Positions 14,124 through 17,284 of a stretch of DNA of 17,284 nt are shown here, piece after piece. Origin of the DNA: Methylomarinum sp964474415 (GTDB lineage: Bacteria > Pseudomonadota > Gammaproteobacteria > Methylococcales > Methylomonadaceae); NCBI GenBank assembly GCA_964474415.1, contig CAYYSO010000037.1, positions 1 to 17,284 of the forward strand, read 5' to 3'. Position numbers and translations under genes: made by a program. Under the pieces are notes generated by a model. The model was given only the letters and a program-made list of their open reading frames with translations, was not told where the DNA came from and searched no databases. Every line of letters begins with the position of its first letter. Within the stretch, counting starts at the first letter, position 1.

Positions 14124-16694
14124 TTAAGCAACCAACGCCTTTAATCGATACAATAGTTCCAGCGCCTGTCGTGGGCTCAAGTTATCCGGATCCATTTCTT
14201 CAACTAAACAAACTGCTGGATGACAGTCTTTGGATGAAAACAAATCCAACTGGTTGTTACCGGTTTCAGATTGTTGTTCCAGATAAGCATTATCTTCCAG
14301 TTGTTGTAATTTGTTCTTGGCATGAGTAATCACAGATTTAGGAACACCGGCCAGTGAGGCAACCTGTAATCCATAGCTTTGATTGGCTGGGCCGTCTTTA
14401 ACCGCATGCAGAAAAATAATTTTATCGCCATGTTCCATCGCATCCAGATGAATATTGTGAATATTTTTTTGTTCATCAGTGAGCGTGGTTAGCTCAAAAT
14501 AATGAGTGGCGAACAAAGTAAAGGCTTTTGTGTATTTTGCCAGATAATCAGCACAGGCCCAGGCCAGTGACAAGCCGTCAAAAGTACTGGTACCGCGACC
14601 GATTTCATCCATGAGAATAAGGCTGTTGCAAGTGGCATTATGCAGGATATTGGCTGTTTCCGACATTTCCACCATAAAGGTGGAACGTCCTCCCGCTAAA
14701 TCATCGGAGGCGCCTATACGCGTGAAAATCTTGTCTATTGGACCGCAGATCGCTGTTTTTGCGGGCACATAACAACCAATATGCATCATTAAAACGATCA
14801 GCGCGCACTGGCGCATATAAGTCGATTTACCGCCCATATTCGGGCCAGTAATCACCAGCATGCGACGTTGATTGGAAAATGACAAGTCATTGGCGACAAA
14901 TGGAATATTTGCAACCTGTTCGACGACCAGATGTCTGCCACCTTCAATTTCAATGCCGGGCTGGTCGGTTAATAGCGCTTGAGTCAGATTGAGGGTGTCG
15001 GCGCGTTCGGCAAAATTAACCAGTACATCCAGTTCAGCCAACGCGGAGGCGCATTGCTGTAATGGTGATAAAGATTTAGCAATACGACCCAGTAACTCAT
15101 CATACAAAGCTTTTTCAAATGCCAGCGATTTTTCCCGAGCGCTGAGAACTTTGTCTTCAAAGGCTTTTAGCTCGGCAGTGATATAACGTTCGGCGCTTTT
15201 TAAAGTCTGTTTGCGGGTATAGTGATTCGGGACTTTATCCGCCTGTAAACGCGAGACCTCAATATAATAACCATGTACCCGATTGTAATTGACTTTCAGG
15301 TTGCTGATACCAGTCGCCTCTTTTTCACGGTTTTCCATATCAATCAAAAACTGGTCTGCATTCTGGCTCAGATTGCGTAACTCATCCAGTTGCTGATGGT
15401 AACCTGTAGCAATGACACCGCCATCGCGAATTAACACAGGCGGATTGTCAATGATAGCCTGTTGTAATAACGCTAACAAATCAGGGTGCTCACCAATTTG
15501 TTGGCAGAGTGCTTCGATGTGTGGATTACCGGTGTTGGATAGTTGTGTTTGCAGTTCAGGTAAAATGGCCAAGGTATTACGTAATACCACCAAATCGCGG
15601 GGACGGGCCGATTTTAGGGCAATTCGTGAACTGATACGTTCTATATCGCCAACCTGCCGTAAGCTGGTATGGACTTCTGCATATAATTGTTGCTGTAACA
15701 ACCTGTCGATACAGGAATAGCGTCCGTTGAGAATGGCATGGTCGCGGAGAGGTCGATTAATCCAGCGGCGCAAGCAACGGCTGCCCATCGCTGTAGCCGT
15801 TTTATCCAGTACACCCAATAAAGTGTACTGCAAATTTCCGCTGGGGTGTGTATCCAGTTCCAGATTTCTGCGACTGGAAGCATCTAATGTAATGCTGTCA
15901 TCACTGTTTTCAATGGCTATTCCTTGAATATGCGGAAGAGCGCTTTGCTGAGTGTCTTTAACATATTGTAGCAGACAGCCGGCAGCGCAGATTGCCGCAG
16001 TTAGCTGCTGGCAACCAAAACCTTTTAGATCATGGGTATTGAATTGCTTTAATATTAATTGCGTAGCGCTTTCCAGTTCAAAATGCCAGGGTGGCCTTTT
16101 ACATAAACCGTTACGTTCATTTAATCGATCCGGCAAGCTAAAGTCTTCACTGCTTAACAGTTCAGCCGGATTCAGCCGTTCGATTTCACTGATCAATTGT
16201 TCTTCTGAATCAACTTGCTGCAATATAAATTTACCGCTGGTTAAATCCAGGCAGGCAATCCCATACAATTGAGTAATAACGCTTACGGCCACTAACAGGT
16301 TATCCTGGCGATCCTCCAGCAAGGCTTCATCGGTAACAGTACCCGGGGTGACAATACGTACGACTTTGCGTTCAACAGGCCCTTTGCTTTTAGCCGGGTC
16401 TCCCACTTGCTCGCACATAGCAACCGACTCGCCATTTCTAAGCAGTCGGGCAATATAACCTTCAGCGGCATGATAAGGGATACCCGCCATCGGAATCGGT
16501 TGACCGGCAGATTGACCACGGCTGGTCAGGGTAATGTCGAGAATTTGCGAAGCTTTTTTGGCGTCATCAAAAAATAACTCGTAAAAATCCCCCATTCGAT
16601 AAAAAACCAGGGTATCAGGGTGTTGAGATTTGATGCGCAGATATTGCTGCATCATCGGTGTATGTTGCTTGGCAGTTTTCGATTTTGTTGTCAT
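14124..16694 (-). CDS. mutS: DNA mismatch repair protein MutS
   Basis: An 856-residue protein (E. coli MutS 853) that recognises mismatches and small loops and recruits MutL. In order: N-terminal mismatch-binding domain with the F-x-E motif F37-Y-E39 (GDFYELF); connector, lever and clamp domains; an ABC-type ATPase with Walker A GPNMGGKS at 617-624, the MSE signature near 678, Walker B LILMDE ending at D696-E697, and the H-motif His 731 (FATHYF). Near the C-terminus a canonical beta-clamp-binding motif, QLDLF (815-819), is present, and the tetramerisation segment DPDNLSPRQALELLYRLKAL matches E. coli closely. I chose the ATG at 16694 because MTTKSKTAKQHTPMMQQYL aligns with the family; an upstream in-frame ATG at 16733 would add 13 unrelated residues and overlap pncC. 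The Shine-Dalgarno is poor. It is divergent from pncC with 37 bases between the starts. Confidence 0.97.
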   Translation of the reverse strand: MTTKSKTAKQHTPMMQQYLRIKSQHPDTLVFYRMGDFYELFFDDAKKASQILDITLTSRGQSAGQPIPMAGIPYHAAEGYIARLLRNGESVAMCEQVGDPAKSKGPVERKVVRIVTPGTVTDEALLEDRQDNLLVAVSVITQLYGIACLDLTSGKFILQQVDSEEQLISEIERLNPAELLSSEDFSLPDRLNERNGLCKRPPWHFELESATQLILKQFNTHDLKGFGCQQLTAAICAAGCLLQYVKDTQQSALPHIQGIAIENSDDSITLDASSRRNLELDTHPSGNLQYTLLGVLDKTATAMGSRCLRRWINRPLRDHAILNGRYSCIDRLLQQQLYAEVHTSLRQVGDIERISSRIALKSARPRDLVVLRNTLAILPELQTQLSNTGNPHIEALCQQIGEHPDLLALLQQAIIDNPPVLIRDGGVIATGYHQQLDELRNLSQNADQFLIDMENREKEATGISNLKVNYNRVHGYYIEVSRLQADKVPNHYTRKQTLKSAERYITAELKAFEDKVLSAREKSLAFEKALYDELLGRIAKSLSPLQQCASALAELDVLVNFAERADTLNLTQALLTDQPGIEIEGGRHLVVEQVANIPFVANDLSFSNQRRMLVITGPNMGGKSTYMRQCALIVLMMHIGCYVPAKTAICGPIDKIFTRIGASDDLAGGRSTFMVEMSETANILHNATCNSLILMDEIGRGTSTFDGLSLAWACADYLAKYTKAFTLFATHYFELTTLTDEQKNIHNIHLDAMEHGDKIIFLHAVKDGPANQSYGLQVASLAGVPKSVITHAKNKLQQLEDNAYLEQQSETGNNQLDLFSSKDCHPAVCLVEEMDPDNLSPRQALELLYRLKALVA

Positions 16695-16731
16695 ACTGGA
16701 TATTTTAACTAAACTGATATAACAGCACATC

Positions 16732-17284
16732 ATGGATCAGGAAATATTTCAGTTGGCACAAGATTTAGGCGTATTTTTGCAACAAAAAAACTGGAAAATA
16801 GCGACAGCTGAATCCTGTACCGGCGGCGGAATTGCCCAGGCGATTACCGATGTGCCCGGTAGTTCACAATGGTTTGATAGAGGATTTGTTACCTATAGCA
16901 ACAAATCCAAAATGGATATGCTGGCAGTCAAATCTGAAACTTTAGATAAGTATGGGGCAGTGAGTGCGGAAATCGTTGTTGAAATGGCGGAAGGCTGTTT
17001 GCTGCGCAGTGAAGCAGATCTGACCATTGCAGTGAGCGGTATAGCAGGTCCGGGCGGAGGAACGCCAGATAAACCGGTGGGTACGGTTTATATAGGCCTG
17101 GCAATTAAAAATCGGAAAACTAAATGCCTTAAAAACTATTTTAGAGGCAATAGAATACAGATAAGGCAACTCACAATTCAAACAGCTTTAACGCTTGCCA
17201 ACCAAGCAAAAAAAATACAATTAATGCACGACCAAAACTTTAAAAACCTGATTCTGGATTATCCAAGACAAGCACTCGCTTTTT
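16732..17284 (+). CDS. pncC: PncC-type nicotinamide-nucleotide amidohydrolase (CinA C-terminal domain), frame continuing past the domain end, 3' end outside window
   Basis: The frame from ATG 16732 stays open for 184 codons to the window edge. Residues 1 to about 162 match a complete stand-alone CinA C-terminal domain (E. coli PncC is 165 aa), which deamidates nicotinamide mononucleotide to recycle pyridine nucleotides. Visible motifs are TAESCTGG (25-32, with the catalytic Ser at 28), GFVTYSNKSK (51-60, with a conserved Lys), YGAVSAEIVVEMAEG and VSGIAGPGGGTPDKPVGTV. The domain should stop near residue 163, but no stop is present. After KKIQ the frame reads LMHDQNFKNLILDYPRQALA, which is not part of PncC and looks like the start of another protein (internal ATG at 17224). 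A fused gene or a lost stop are both possible. A -10-like TATAAC at 16718-16723 would give an almost leaderless transcript. recA, a common neighbour, is not visible. Confidence 0.85.
   Translation, partial: MDQEIFQLAQDLGVFLQQKNWKIATAESCTGGGIAQAITDVPGSSQWFDRGFVTYSNKSKMDMLAVKSETLDKYGAVSAEIVVEMAEGCLLRSEADLTIAVSGIAGPGGGTPDKPVGTVYIGLAIKNRKTKCLKNYFRGNRIQIRQLTIQTALTLANQAKKIQLMHDQNFKNLILDYPRQALAF

Noticed and set aside
16695..16733. Upstream ATG for mutS adding 13 residues
   Set aside because: The extension (MMCCYISLVKISS) has no counterpart in MutS and would overlap the pncC start; the ATG at 16694 matches the family N-terminus.
1..17284. CRISPR arrays, tRNA/rRNA genes, insertion sequences, prophage or defence islands
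   Set aside because: No regularly spaced repeats, cloverleaf-like or rRNA-like sequence, transposase or phage gene is present; apart from the far right edge the region is core genome.

Overview
The window is a housekeeping stretch of a gammaproteobacterial chromosome with moderate to low GC. The evidence is the divergent map-glnD / rpsB-tsf-pyrH-frr-uppS-cdsA-dxr-rseP arrangement, which matches the Escherichia coli order, together with ubiquinone hydroxylase, DsbC and MutS proteins of gammaproteobacterial type. A gamma-methanotroph-like lineage (Methylococcales) would fit the style of the proteins, but the sequence alone does not prove it.

Layout. Positions 1-762 hold the C-terminal part of a UbiH/UbiF-family flavin hydroxylase, followed by a small PilZ (c-di-GMP receptor) protein. 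On the minus strand, map and glnD form a two-gene unit with a 4-base overlap. A 511-base divergent intergenic region separates map from rpsB; it carries a good sigma70-like promoter and a structured leader where E. coli has the S2-controlled rpsB leader (tff/t44 RNA). Between rpsB and tsf lie 499 bases with several inverted repeats, a strong intrinsic terminator and a long base-paired element directly upstream of tsf. A second strong terminator ends tsf. Then pyrH-frr-uppS and cdsA-dxr-rseP follow, mostly with overlapping ends. These cover UMP synthesis, ribosome recycling, undecaprenyl diphosphate synthesis, CDP-diacylglycerol synthesis, the MEP isoprenoid pathway and site-2 proteolysis.

After rseP the usual bamA-skp-lpxD-fabZ-lpxA block is absent. 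The next gene is dsbC (periplasmic disulfide isomerase), which converges on mutS. A REP-like palindrome and a second hairpin lie between them. mutS is divergent from a pncC/cinA-C-domain gene that runs off the right end.

Most of the window is ordinary core genome and I see no clear new defence or biosynthetic system. The points most worth checking are: (1) the pncC frame has no stop where the domain ends and continues into what looks like the N-terminus of a different protein; (2) the long tsf-leader stem, in which all three non-Watson-Crick positions are G-U on the coding strand; (3) the inverted repeats between rpsB and tsf; (4) the GTAG-type REP-like palindrome between dsbC and mutS.
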